Shown piece by piece: positions 56,673-64,000 of a stretch of 64,000 nucleotides of DNA; the first letter of the stretch is position 1; each line of letters starts with the position of its first letter. The notes under the pieces were generated by a model. It had not been told where the DNA came from and did not search any database. It was given only the letters and a program-made list of their open reading frames with translations. A program made the translations under genes and the position numbers. The DNA lies in NCBI GenBank assembly GCA_951812535.1, contig CATOSK010000006.1, positions 434,001-498,000 on the forward strand. The letters are read 5' to 3'. Source of the DNA: an uncultured Dehalococcoidia bacterium. Lineage in GTDB: Bacteria; Chloroflexota; Dehalococcoidia; Lucifugimonadales; UBA3495.

Positions 56673-57914
56673 TTGAATGACCGCTCGATAAGGCACACAT
56701 TACAGGTGTTCCTGGTGGCCCTGCGGCTGGGACTGATCTCCTTCGGCGGCCCCATCGCCCACATCGGCTACTTCCGCGAGGAGTACGTGGCGCGCCGCAA
56801 GTGGCTGGATGACCGCGCCTACCTGGACGTCGTCGCCCTCTGCCAGTTCCTCCCCGGCCCGGCCAGCAGCCAGGTCGGAATAATCGTCGGCATGACCCGC
56901 GCCGGACTGCCCGGAGGGCTGGCGGCGTGGCTGGGATTCACCCTCCCATCGGCCATCGTCCTCACGCTCTTCGCGCTGGGAGTAGCCGCGTGGGACACCA
57001 CCGGCGCCGGATGGCTCCAGGGACTGAAAATCGCGGCGGTCGTGGTCGTCGCCCAGGCCGTGTGGTCCATGGGCCGGAGCTTCGCCCCCGACAAATGGCG
57101 CGCCACCATTGCCATCGTTGCCGCGGTCGCGGCTCTCAGCTTCCCCACCGCCTGGACCCAGCTCCTCATCATAGCCCTGGCCGGGGTAATCGGCTGGATC
57201 TGGCTCAAGCCCGACCCCGTTGACGGCGACGAGACCGCCCTGTCGGCCGGCGTTCCCCGCTGGCTGGCCATCGCCTGCCTCGCCGCCTTCGCCGTGCTGC
57301 TGGCGGCACTGCCCCTGCTGCGGCAGGTCAATCCCGCCCACTGGCTGGCCATGTTCGACAGCTTCTTCCGCTCCGGCGCCCTGGTCTTCGGCGGCGGCCA
57401 CGTCGTTCTCCCGCTGCTCCAGGCCGAGGTCGTGCCCCCCGGCTGGGTGGACAAGGAGAGCTTTCTCACCGGGTACGGCGCGGCCCAGGCCATCCCCGGG
57501 CCGCTGTTCACCTTCAGCGCCTATCTGGGGGCGGCCTCCGGACCGACTCCCAACGGCATCGCCGGAGCCGCTATCGCCCTGGCCGCCATCTTCCTGCCCG
57601 CCTTCCTGCTGGTCATCGGCGTCCTGCCCTTCTGGGACTACCTGCGCCGCCGGATAGGATTCCGCGCCGCCCTCCTGGGGATCAACGCCGGAGTCGTAGG
57701 CATCCTGCTGGCCGCCCTGTACAACCCGGTCTGGACCAGCGCGGTCAGGACTCCCATGGATTTCGCCCTCGCCGCCGCCGCCTTCGCCCTGCTAACCCTG
57801 TGGCGCGCGCCCCCCTGGGTCGTCGTCCTCTTCTGCGCCGCCGGAGGGGCCGGACTCCCCTGGGCGTACGAAGTTATGGGGTGGGGGTGGACTTCATATA
57901 GCGCGCTACCCTAG
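56673..57914 (+). CDS. chrA: Chromate transporter (CHR family)
   Basis: The product has 413 residues and two homologous halves with about 12 helices, the long (bidomain) CHR type. The first half has 'LGLISFGGPIAHIGYFREEYV' (in parts), 'CQFLPGPASSQVGIIVG' and 'AAWLGFTLPSA'. The second has 'SGALVFGGGHVVLPLLQAEVV' (in parts) and 'AAQAIPGPLFTFSAYLGAA' (in parts). It exports chromate or a related oxyanion; in many bacteria the real substrate is not known. The start is a TTG at 56673. It stands alone, with a family B hairpin after the stop. Confidence 0.9.
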   Translation: MNDRSIRHTLQVFLVALRLGLISFGGPIAHIGYFREEYVARRKWLDDRAYLDVVALCQFLPGPASSQVGIIVGMTRAGLPGGLAAWLGFTLPSAIVLTLFALGVAAWDTTGAGWLQGLKIAAVVVVAQAVWSMGRSFAPDKWRATIAIVAAVAALSFPTAWTQLLIIALAGVIGWIWLKPDPVDGDETALSAGVPRWLAIACLAAFAVLLAALPLLRQVNPAHWLAMFDSFFRSGALVFGGGHVVLPLLQAEVVPPGWVDKESFLTGYGAAQAIPGPLFTFSAYLGAASGPTPNGIAGAAIALAAIFLPAFLLVIGVLPFWDYLRRRIGFRAALLGINAGVVGILLAALYNPVWTSAVRTPMDFALAAAAFALLTLWRAPPWVVVLFCAAGGAGLPWAYEVMGWGWTSYSALP

Positions 57915-57959
57915 CCGCCGCAGCGCCGTCCCGCTCAGGAATCAGCGTCTTGTCTTACA

Positions 57960-57991
57960 GGGAGGTTGGGGGATTCATCCCCCAACCTCCC
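57960..57991. repeat. Dispersed palindromic repeat, family B (copy 10, fully symmetric)
   Basis: Arms GGGAGGTTGGGGGAT and ATCCCCCAACCTCCC are exact complements around TC. It lies between convergent genes and could act as a bidirectional terminator or mRNA-end hairpin, though no T tract follows. Confidence 0.8.
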
Positions 57992-58035
57992 CCAGAAGCC
58001 GGGGTGTGTTTTCGGATATTGCAGAATCCCCGGGA

Positions 58036-59295
58036 TCAGGTCTCCGAGTAGAAGCGGTCCCGCCGGTTCCTCCCCCGCTGGTACGTGAACACTAAGGCCC
58101 CGGCCAGGACTACCAGGATCACTCCGGCCACCAGGACGGCGACTATCAGCCCGCCCAGGCGCAGGGGCTCGGGTTCATAGAAATTCACCGACACGCGGGA
58201 CTTCTCCGGGTTGCCCGGCCCGGGTCTGCCGAACTCGCCGCCGGCCCGGGTCCCTTCCTTCACTTCCTTGTACACCACCTTGCCCCGCCGCTCCAGGAAG
58301 GTGACTACCTTGGAGAACTCCCCGGGAGTCACCAGCGCCGCCACGTCCGCATTTTCCCGACCGTCGTTGGTGGTAACCGACACCCACTCCATCTCCCCGT
58401 TCAGCGACTCCACCAGCTTGCTGAACTCGTTGACCCGCGCACTCACTCCCGTGTCCTCTATGCTCAGGTGGGCCGAGGGAGGCAGGCGGAGCCGTTCCTC
58501 CGGCGGGAAAAGCGAAACCTGGATGGTCGCCAGGTCCGACCTCTGTTGCAGGTAATTGAGCTGCCCTTGCAGACGCTCTATCTGCGACCGCACCCGCGAC
58601 AGCTCCCGTTCTATGGTCAGCACATGCTCAATGTTGGAGGCCTGGTCCAGCAGGGCCAGCAGGCTCTCCTCCTCCCGCTGGGCGCTCTTCAGGCGGGCTT
58701 CCAGGTCGATGAACTGCTCCGTCACATCCTCCTGGCCCAGGTTCAGGCCCTGCACTTCTCCCAGATTCTGGATTTCCAGGACCGCGTTGGTAAAGTCCTC
58801 CTGCAGCACCCGCACCGTCAGGTCCGCCCGCATCGCCGGGCCGGAACCGGAGCTGGAAAGCTGCTCCACGAACCCTCCGTATGCCTCAGCGATGGCATTC
58901 ACCCGTTCCACCGCCCGCTGCACTTCCTCCACTTCCACCGACACCGACGCCCGGGAAATGGTGCGGCGTTGGCTGGAAATCAGTGACGCCTGGCCCCCTT
59001 CTACCGGCTCCGGCTCGGCCATCATCCCGTCGGCGGACGCCGTCTTCTCCTGGGCAATTCCGAACTCTGACCCAGGCACCGGGAACGAAGCCGGCGCCGA
59101 TTGGGAAGACGCCGCGGCCATTTCCGCCGTGTCCTCCGCCATCAACGCCGCCGATTCTTCAGAAGCTCCCTGGCCGCAAGCGGCCAGCAGCACTATGGGA
59201 AACAGCGCCGCCAGAACCAGCCACCCGAACGCTGTGGGCAGGTTAATCCGATTAACGGCCAAAGCGGCGCCCTTTAAGCAAAACAACACCTTCAT
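58036..59295 (-). CDS. DUF4349 lipoprotein with C-terminal membrane helix
   Basis: From the ATG at 59295 the product has 419 residues. The signal 'WLVLAALFPIVLLAAC|GQG' ends in a lipobox. The DUF4349 domain covers about 115-325: 'SQRRTISRASVSVEVEEVQRAVERVNAIAEAYGGFV' (in parts), then a coiled coil with 'RVRSQIERLQGQLNYLQQRSDL' (in parts). A transmembrane helix 'LGGLIVAVLVAGVILVVLAGALVFTY' (in parts) and a basic tail close it. It would sit in the membrane by both ends. Members are common in Firmicutes and Chloroflexota; function unknown. Confidence 0.85.
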   Translation of the reverse strand: MKVLFCLKGAALAVNRINLPTAFGWLVLAALFPIVLLAACGQGASEESAALMAEDTAEMAAASSQSAPASFPVPGSEFGIAQEKTASADGMMAEPEPVEGGQASLISSQRRTISRASVSVEVEEVQRAVERVNAIAEAYGGFVEQLSSSGSGPAMRADLTVRVLQEDFTNAVLEIQNLGEVQGLNLGQEDVTEQFIDLEARLKSAQREEESLLALLDQASNIEHVLTIERELSRVRSQIERLQGQLNYLQQRSDLATIQVSLFPPEERLRLPPSAHLSIEDTGVSARVNEFSKLVESLNGEMEWVSVTTNDGRENADVAALVTPGEFSKVVTFLERRGKVVYKEVKEGTRAGGEFGRPGPGNPEKSRVSVNFYEPEPLRLGGLIVAVLVAGVILVVLAGALVFTYQRGRNRRDRFYSET

Positions 59296-59422
59296 CCCAT
59301 GCCCTCCACCCATACATCCTACAAAAAAGAGCGCGAAGTTACCCCGGAAATCTCCCTCGGATTATGGAAAGTTCCGCGGAGGAGTCCTATGCCCGGGTTG
59401 TCTGTTGGGTAACTGTTCTGCG

Positions 59423-59935
59423 TCAGGAGAGCAGGGAGGGGTTTTCCATTTCCAGCAGCCGCGCCTTCACCCGCAACCCCCCGGCCCCGTAGCCGTGCAG
59501 GTCGCCGTCGCTGCCGATGACCCGGTGGCACGGGATCACCAGCGCCCAGCGATTCCTGGCCATCGCCTGTCCCGCCGCCCGCGCCGCCCGCGGATTCCCC
59601 GCTTCCGCCGCCAGCCATTGGTAGCTCCTCGTCTCCCCCGGCGGGATCCGCCGGCAGGCTTCCCAGGCCGCGGCAAAGAAGGGCGGCGCCGCTCCCAGGT
59701 CCAGCTCGATCTCACCCAGGGCCGTGGCATCTCCCTCGAAATACCGCTCCAGGCACCCCGCCTCGTCCCCGAATCCGCCGGGGTCATCAACGGCGCTCCT
59801 CAAGTCCTCCCCCATATCCTCCAGGACTTCCTCCACCGTGGGCTTTAGCGACAGCCGCTTCAGTCCCCCCGTCTCCCGTATCATGCCCACCCACCCCACA
59901 GGCGACTCGAAAATATGGTATCTAGCCTGGCTCAT
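59423..59935 (-). CDS. ogt: Methylated-DNA--protein-cysteine methyltransferase
   Basis: The product has 170 residues. The active site 'VIPCHRVIGSDGDLHGYGAG' (in parts) holds the methyl-accepting Cys near residue 133 and the following Gly loop. 'RIPPGETRSYQWLAAEAGNPRAARAAGQAMARN' (in parts) is the helix-turn-helix with the conserved Arg finger. It removes methyl from O6-methylguanine by a suicide reaction. Its start overlaps the end of the transglutaminase-like gene by 14 bases, on the same strand. Confidence 0.94.
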   Translation of the reverse strand: MSQARYHIFESPVGWVGMIRETGGLKRLSLKPTVEEVLEDMGEDLRSAVDDPGGFGDEAGCLERYFEGDATALGEIELDLGAAPPFFAAAWEACRRIPPGETRSYQWLAAEAGNPRAARAAGQAMARNRWALVIPCHRVIGSDGDLHGYGAGGLRVKARLLEMENPSLLS

Positions 59936-62516
59936 TCGTCCTCCGGCTCATAACGTGGAACAGCATCGGGAACCTGACGTTCCGCCAGGCCTGCACCAGC
60001 CCCTCCCGCTCCTCGTCGGTCAGCTCCTTCCGTCCGTACAGGCTCCGCACGTAGCACTGGACAATGCCCGCGAGGTCGTTTCGCTGTTCCGGGAACGCCT
60101 CACCCAGCCGCGCCTCGTACTGGTAGGGCGTCTGCTCCTCGATAACCCCCACCGCGTTCAACCGGCCCAGGAACCCCAACCGACGAAATGCGTCCCCCGG
60201 CTCCTCCGACGGAGCCAGGTACCGGCTCCAGAATACCCGGACCAGGGCCCCCAGTACCACCAGGCCGCCCAGCCCCCCAGCAATCCACGGGAAGAACCGG
60301 GCCGCCAGCCTGGCCAGCGTCACCGCGTCGGCATCGGCGTCATCCCCCTGGGTCCGTTCCACCTGCGACAACGGGTCGCATTCGTCCTCGTCGTCTTCGC
60401 AAAGCTCATCGAAAATCTGGAGTTCTCCCGGCAGGTTGAGAGACTCCTCCTTGGGCTTGGGAATGGACACCACCGGAATGCTCGACCCCGGGGTCGGCTC
60501 GAAGGGAATCCAACCGTAGGTCGGGAAATACACCTCCGACCAGGCGTGGCTGTGACTGTCCGCCACAATGTACAGGTCATGCTCCGGAAGCTTGTTCCCC
60601 ACCGTGTACCCCGTGACCAGCCGCGCGGGAATCCCCTGCGTCCGCAGCAGCACCGTCATCGCCGACCCGAAATATTCGCTGTACCCCTCCCGCTGCTCGA
60701 ACAGGAAGTAGTCCACCCCGTCGGCGTTGAAGGGAGGCGGGTCGATGGCGAGGTTGTACTTGAACGACGTCTTCAGGTAGGTCTCAACCGCCTTGGCCTT
60801 GTCGTAGGGCGTGTTATGCCCCTCCGTGATCCTCCCCGCCAGTTCGCCAATCCGCGGCGGCAGGTTGTCCGGCCGCTGCGTGTACTTCTCCAAGGCCCAG
60901 ATTGGATAGTCCTCCCCGGCCAGCCGCAGCCGTTGCGGAGTCGCCAGCGACACCGACGACGTGACCTGGTACGTTTCCCCCGGCTCCACGTTCCCCTTCG
61001 CCGACCGCACCGAAAGCGTGTCGGGCTGCTCCGGTATGACCTCGGCGAATGTCACGGACTCGATGATGCCCTGGTTGCGCTCCACCCCGGTCAGCTCCAG
61101 CCCGGCCGGCAGCGCCTGGGCCAGCGACGAGTTGGCCACGCTGTTGCCCTGCTGAGCTATCGCTCCTTCCAGGTTGGACTTCGCCGCCGCCAGCGTCGGA
61201 TGCAGGTCCTTTCGGACCGGAAGCCCGTTCATATCAATCTTGTAGACCGGCGAATCGTAGGTCTCCACCAGCACCTCCCGGTCCACCCCCAGCACCTGTC
61301 CGGCGGCGAACACGTTCCTGGAGTCGTACCTGGGAGTTATCGCGTAGGTGACCCCGAACCGCTGCAAGTACGGAGCGGAAGTCGAATACTCGGGCGACCA
61401 GTCCGTCGTCTTGAAAACCGTATCCGCCGAAATCCACCCCTTGTTCGTGTACGTCCCGTAGCTCCGCGCCTTCCAGTACATCGCCACCGGCGAGTTTACC
61501 TGCAGCACCGGCGTCGTTGTCGGATTGATCGTCCCCTGGAAGGCTACCGAGTCCCCCCAGATGCGGTACGGCAATGCCCGCCGCGCCGGCAGTCCCGCGA
61601 ACAGGCGGTTGAAGTCCTCCTCCCACGCCACCATCGGCGACCGCAGCCGCTCGTAGACCTGATGCGCCGGGGTCCACATCGAGCCCGATGGCAGCAGGTA
61701 CGCAACCACCAGCACCGCCATGCTTATCATCACCGTATCCGAAATCGCCAGCAGACCCAGGTGGGAATCGTACTGGAAGTTCCGACGCTGCCACTCCTGC
61801 CTCCGCCGCACCGACTGCACCCGCCCCACCAGCAGCAGGGCCGTCAGCAGGTACACCGCCAGGTCCGTGCTGGCCGTGTCCGGCAGGTAGGTCAGGTTGG
61901 ACATAACCCCCGCGCCGCCCAGGATGAACACTCCCCAGAAATTGCGGTACCGGAAGAACACCCACGCCGCCAGGAACCCCGAAAGCCACGATGCGCTCAC
62001 CAGCCCGAAGGCAAAGGGCACCGTGTCTATGTTGATTGACCCGATCCGGGCCGCCTCGTACCACAGGTACAGCCGGTCCCACAGCTGCCCCGCGTTGGCC
62101 AGCTCCATCCCCTCGCCACGGTACGAGACCATCTGCCAGACCACTGTCAGCAGACCGATGGCCAGTCCCACCGGCAGCAGCAGGATCGCCCACCAGTCCA
62201 GGCGCCGCACAGCCCTCCTGGACAAGTTGCCTCGATTGGCGGCGAAAGCGGCGTCCCTCGGGCCGAAGCGCGACAGGACCAGGCCGACGAGCATCCCCAT
62301 CAGGATGATGTAGATCAGGTTCGGAGTCGGCGCCCAGTCCGCCCGCTCCACCGTCCACACAATGGTGGACAGGTTCAGGGCCAGGAATACAATGGAGAGC
62401 CATCCGTCGGGAGGCCGGAACGCCGCCAGGAACGCCAGGATCCGTTCCCAGGCCCACTCCCCGCTGAACCCCTCGGGCAGGGCCGGCCTTCGTTGCGCTA
62501 TGCTCCCGGGAAGCAC
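59922..62516 (-). CDS. Transglutaminase-like membrane protein (TgpA type), catalytic Cys replaced
   Basis: The product has 864 residues. About seven N-terminal helices (up to 270) are followed by a large extracytoplasmic region, a transglutaminase core near 615-690, and one more helix near 760. Core: 'REGYSEYFGSAMTVLLRTQGIPARLVTGYTVG' (in parts) and 'SHAWSEVYFPTYGWIPFEPTPG' (in parts). The expected nucleophile is 'G-x-C-x-x-F'; here it is Ser (GYSEYF), while the His and Asp regions remain. Residues about 87-102 ('AAFAANRGNLSRRAVRR') are coded by a family A repeat. The GTG start lies three bases after the DUF58 stop; DUF58 and transglutaminase genes are a standard pair. Confidence 0.9.
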   Translation of the reverse strand: MLPGSIAQRRPALPEGFSGEWAWERILAFLAAFRPPDGWLSIVFLALNLSTIVWTVERADWAPTPNLIYIILMGMLVGLVLSRFGPRDAAFAANRGNLSRRAVRRLDWWAILLLPVGLAIGLLTVVWQMVSYRGEGMELANAGQLWDRLYLWYEAARIGSINIDTVPFAFGLVSASWLSGFLAAWVFFRYRNFWGVFILGGAGVMSNLTYLPDTASTDLAVYLLTALLLVGRVQSVRRRQEWQRRNFQYDSHLGLLAISDTVMISMAVLVVAYLLPSGSMWTPAHQVYERLRSPMVAWEEDFNRLFAGLPARRALPYRIWGDSVAFQGTINPTTTPVLQVNSPVAMYWKARSYGTYTNKGWISADTVFKTTDWSPEYSTSAPYLQRFGVTYAITPRYDSRNVFAAGQVLGVDREVLVETYDSPVYKIDMNGLPVRKDLHPTLAAAKSNLEGAIAQQGNSVANSSLAQALPAGLELTGVERNQGIIESVTFAEVIPEQPDTLSVRSAKGNVEPGETYQVTSSVSLATPQRLRLAGEDYPIWALEKYTQRPDNLPPRIGELAGRITEGHNTPYDKAKAVETYLKTSFKYNLAIDPPPFNADGVDYFLFEQREGYSEYFGSAMTVLLRTQGIPARLVTGYTVGNKLPEHDLYIVADSHSHAWSEVYFPTYGWIPFEPTPGSSIPVVSIPKPKEESLNLPGELQIFDELCEDDEDECDPLSQVERTQGDDADADAVTLARLAARFFPWIAGGLGGLVVLGALVRVFWSRYLAPSEEPGDAFRRLGFLGRLNAVGVIEEQTPYQYEARLGEAFPEQRNDLAGIVQCYVRSLYGRKELTDEEREGLVQAWRNVRFPMLFHVMSRRTNEPG
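62211..62257 (+). repeat. Dispersed repeat, family A (copy 10), inside a coding region
   Basis: AGCCCTCCTGGACAAGTTGCC ... GGCGGCGAAAGCGGCG, the same core as intergenic copies, but here it is translated in frame (antisense direction) in the loop between early membrane helices of the transglutaminase-like protein. Confidence 0.75.
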
Positions 62517-62519
62517 GCG

Positions 62520-63779
62520 CTACTCCCCGGCCGCTACCCGGGCCGGTTCCCGGAAGGGCATCCCTTCCCACTGCACGGGCACACTCAGGCCCTCGTTCAC
62601 CGGGCGGCCCCGGTGCATAACGTAGGTGGGAATCTCGTTGTTGAAGAGGGCTTCCAGCGGCGAGGCGACCTCAGGGGGCGCCCCGAAGTCCACCGGGTCC
62701 ACGTACACGGCCGCCACCGTCACCCCCTGCCGCCGCATCTGCGCCAGCGCGGTCACCCACTCCGTCCGCCCCGAGGCGGTAATAACCGTCAGCGTGTTGA
62801 ACCGGGAGAGGTTTGGCCGAAGGTCGTAGAGGAAACGCTCCAGCGGGACCCGGCCTTGCGCCCGCATCACGGCCAGCGCCTCCATGAGCCTGCTGATCTG
62901 GCTGGGACTGCTGTCCGGCCGGATCAGGTTGGCCTGCGGCGAGTTCGACGCCAGCCCCACCGGCATAGAAAGCTCCGTCAGCCGGTTCACCAGCGAGGCC
63001 GCCACCGTCACCGCCAGTTCCTCCGTGTTGTCCACCTCATCGTATCCCAGGTGGGCCCGCTGGAACATGTCCACCAGCACCCACGACTCGGCCGAGATCC
63101 CGATGTCGAACTCCTTCACCATCAGCGTGTTGAGCCGCACCGTCGACGGCCAGTGGATCCGGCGGTAGCTGTCCCCGTAGGCATACTCCCGCACCGTCGA
63201 CGAGTCCGGGGTGATGTGGTCCGAGCGCCGGTTGTACCGGCTGTCGCTGGGCAGGTTCGCCAGCCTGGGGTCCAGGTCCGGCAGCGGCTCCGCGGCCGGC
63301 AGGACAATGTACTCCTCGGGTTCAAGAAAACGACGGGTCAGCCGGAACAGCCCGAAGGGGTCCTGGCTGGTTACCTCCACCTGCCCCACCTGGAAAACCC
63401 CTCGCCGCGACAGGTAGGTCTCCGTCCGCCACGCCCTGCTCTGCTCTTTGACCAGGCCGATGCCCCGTCCGCCCGCGTACCCCGGCAGGTCCGAGACCTC
63501 CCGCACCTCCAGCCACGACTTTGGGAGCCGGTTGCGGTTGAAGACCTGCATCCGCCCTTCCAGGTTTCCCCCCACCTGTCCCCGGCTACCCAGCCGAAAC
63601 AGCTGCACGTCTATCCCACGCAGGTTCAGCCACGCCCAGCCAAGACCCAAGGCATACAGAATCCCCATCACGTACAGCAGACGGAAAAAGAAAGTGAACC
63701 CCGTGCCCAGCGTGTAAAAGATGACCACGCCCAGCAGCAGCAGAAAGCCGACCTTTCTCTTGGTCAGGCGAAGATTCAT
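62520..63779 (-). CDS. DUF58 (von Willebrand factor A-like) membrane protein
   Basis: The product has 419 residues. Two N-terminal helices ('GFLLLLGVVIFYTLGTGFTFFFRLLYVMGILYAL' in parts) precede a beta region and the DUF58 motif 'VREYAYGDSYRRIHWPSTVRLNTLMVKEF' (in parts, about 202-230). 'ESWVLVDMFQRAH' starts the vWA-like part. DUF58 proteins are coded with MoxR-type AAA ATPases and transglutaminase-like proteins; the ATPase gene is not visible here, though it may lie beyond the right edge. The start is a clear ATG. Role unknown, perhaps in cell-surface assembly. Confidence 0.9.
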   Translation of the reverse strand: MNLRLTKRKVGFLLLLGVVIFYTLGTGFTFFFRLLYVMGILYALGLGWAWLNLRGIDVQLFRLGSRGQVGGNLEGRMQVFNRNRLPKSWLEVREVSDLPGYAGGRGIGLVKEQSRAWRTETYLSRRGVFQVGQVEVTSQDPFGLFRLTRRFLEPEEYIVLPAAEPLPDLDPRLANLPSDSRYNRRSDHITPDSSTVREYAYGDSYRRIHWPSTVRLNTLMVKEFDIGISAESWVLVDMFQRAHLGYDEVDNTEELAVTVAASLVNRLTELSMPVGLASNSPQANLIRPDSSPSQISRLMEALAVMRAQGRVPLERFLYDLRPNLSRFNTLTVITASGRTEWVTALAQMRRQGVTVAAVYVDPVDFGAPPEVASPLEALFNNEIPTYVMHRGRPVNEGLSVPVQWEGMPFREPARVAAGE

Positions 63780-64000
63780 CGCGCCGCCACGGTCTCCGCC
63801 CCGGTGAACGCAACCAACCGGCTTGAGCCAGCCTGGCGCAGCCGCCCAACCCCCCTGGACAAGCCACCTGTCCCAGCGGTGAAAGCAGCAGCCATTTGGC
63901 TCCGCCGACGCCCAGCCGCCCTGGATAATTTACCTATGCCGACGGCGAAAGCGGCGGCCATTTAGATATTTTGTTGCCGGCTCGCTCCTGGCACCGGCGT
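63780..64000. other. Window end: two family A repeats, no gene seen
   Basis: Two consecutive family A copies at about 63848-63897 (CCCTGGACAAGCCACC ... GGTGAAAGCAGCAGCC) and 63915-63964 (CCCTGGATAATTTACC ... GGCGAAAGCGGCGGCC) lie upstream of the DUF58 gene. Confidence 0.65.
63848..63964 (+). repeat. Dispersed repeat, family A, two consecutive copies
   Basis: Copies at 63848-63897 and 63915-63964, 67 bases apart, both in the same direction as all other copies found in this window. Confidence 0.75.

Noticed and set aside
59724-62039. 771-codon plus-strand frame opposite the transglutaminase-like gene
   Set aside because: Arg/Pro/His-rich shadow of a conserved gene.

Overview
The window is 64 kb of high-GC bacterial chromosome with short intergenic gaps. 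Gene content suggests an environmental or host-associated member of the Chloroflexota, possibly the Dehalococcoidia/SAR202 side: CaiB/BaiF CoA-transferases, MmgE/PrpD, amidohydrolases, a luciferase-like monooxygenase, DUF58 plus transglutaminase membrane proteins, and a NuoE/NuoF/FdhA-like cluster. This placement is inference; there is no rRNA in the window, and I recognised no tRNA.

Layout. 1-5.5 kb: end of an aldo/keto reductase, an A+T-richer KAP NTPase, an MBL hydrolase, a PutP-like symporter, a TPR protein and an SDR. 5.6-10 kb: a DsbA-like lipoprotein, a DUF433/DUF5615 toxin-antitoxin pair with a palindromic operator candidate, an IMPase, and a HipA-like kinase with a HIRAN partner. 9.9-15.7 kb: a UGSC-family selenoprotein gene with a frameshift and its partner, a sterol C-24 methyltransferase homologue with its own promoter, a MetE-like methyltransferase, OsmC and a tandem rhodanese. 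15.7-29.8 kb: catabolism and transport (two CaiB genes enclosing an AbiGi-like gene, PrpD, two MFS transporters, PaREP1, two amidohydrolases, a luciferase-like enzyme, an NMT1-like protein). 30-36 kb: trehalose synthesis (otsA, otsB), a hicBA module with damaged hicA, a HAD hydrolase and two consecutive selenoprotein genes. 36-43 kb: retropepsin-like protein, then NuoE-NuoF-FdhA/NuoG-like subunits and a ferredoxin-NADP reductase. 43.6-50.2 kb: mutS and mutL, separated by an ArsC/Spx-like selenoprotein gene, a second hicBA with damaged hicA, and a HAD protein. 50-64 kb: small proteins, a MITE-like element, a trypsin-like lipoprotein, an aldehyde dehydrogenase, a second SDR, a chromate transporter, DUF4349, Ogt, and a transglutaminase/DUF58 pair.

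Main themes. (1) Four genes are interrupted by UGA at positions where relatives carry redox Cys or Sec; the reading frame resumes as conserved protein, directly in three and after a one-base correction in the fourth. The cell very probably uses selenocysteine, although no sel genes are in the window. (2) A bacterial ERG6/SMT-like sterol methyltransferase stands alone with no sterol synthesis genes nearby. (3) Both hicA toxin genes are frameshifted while both hicB genes are intact. (4) Several dispersed repeat families occupy gaps: a palindrome with the core GGGGGATTCATCCCCC, and a roughly 45-bp element with TGGACAAGTTACC that is also present in frame inside a transglutaminase gene. (5) Several enzymes lack expected catalytic residues: two SDRs, the FdhA-like subunit and the transglutaminase.
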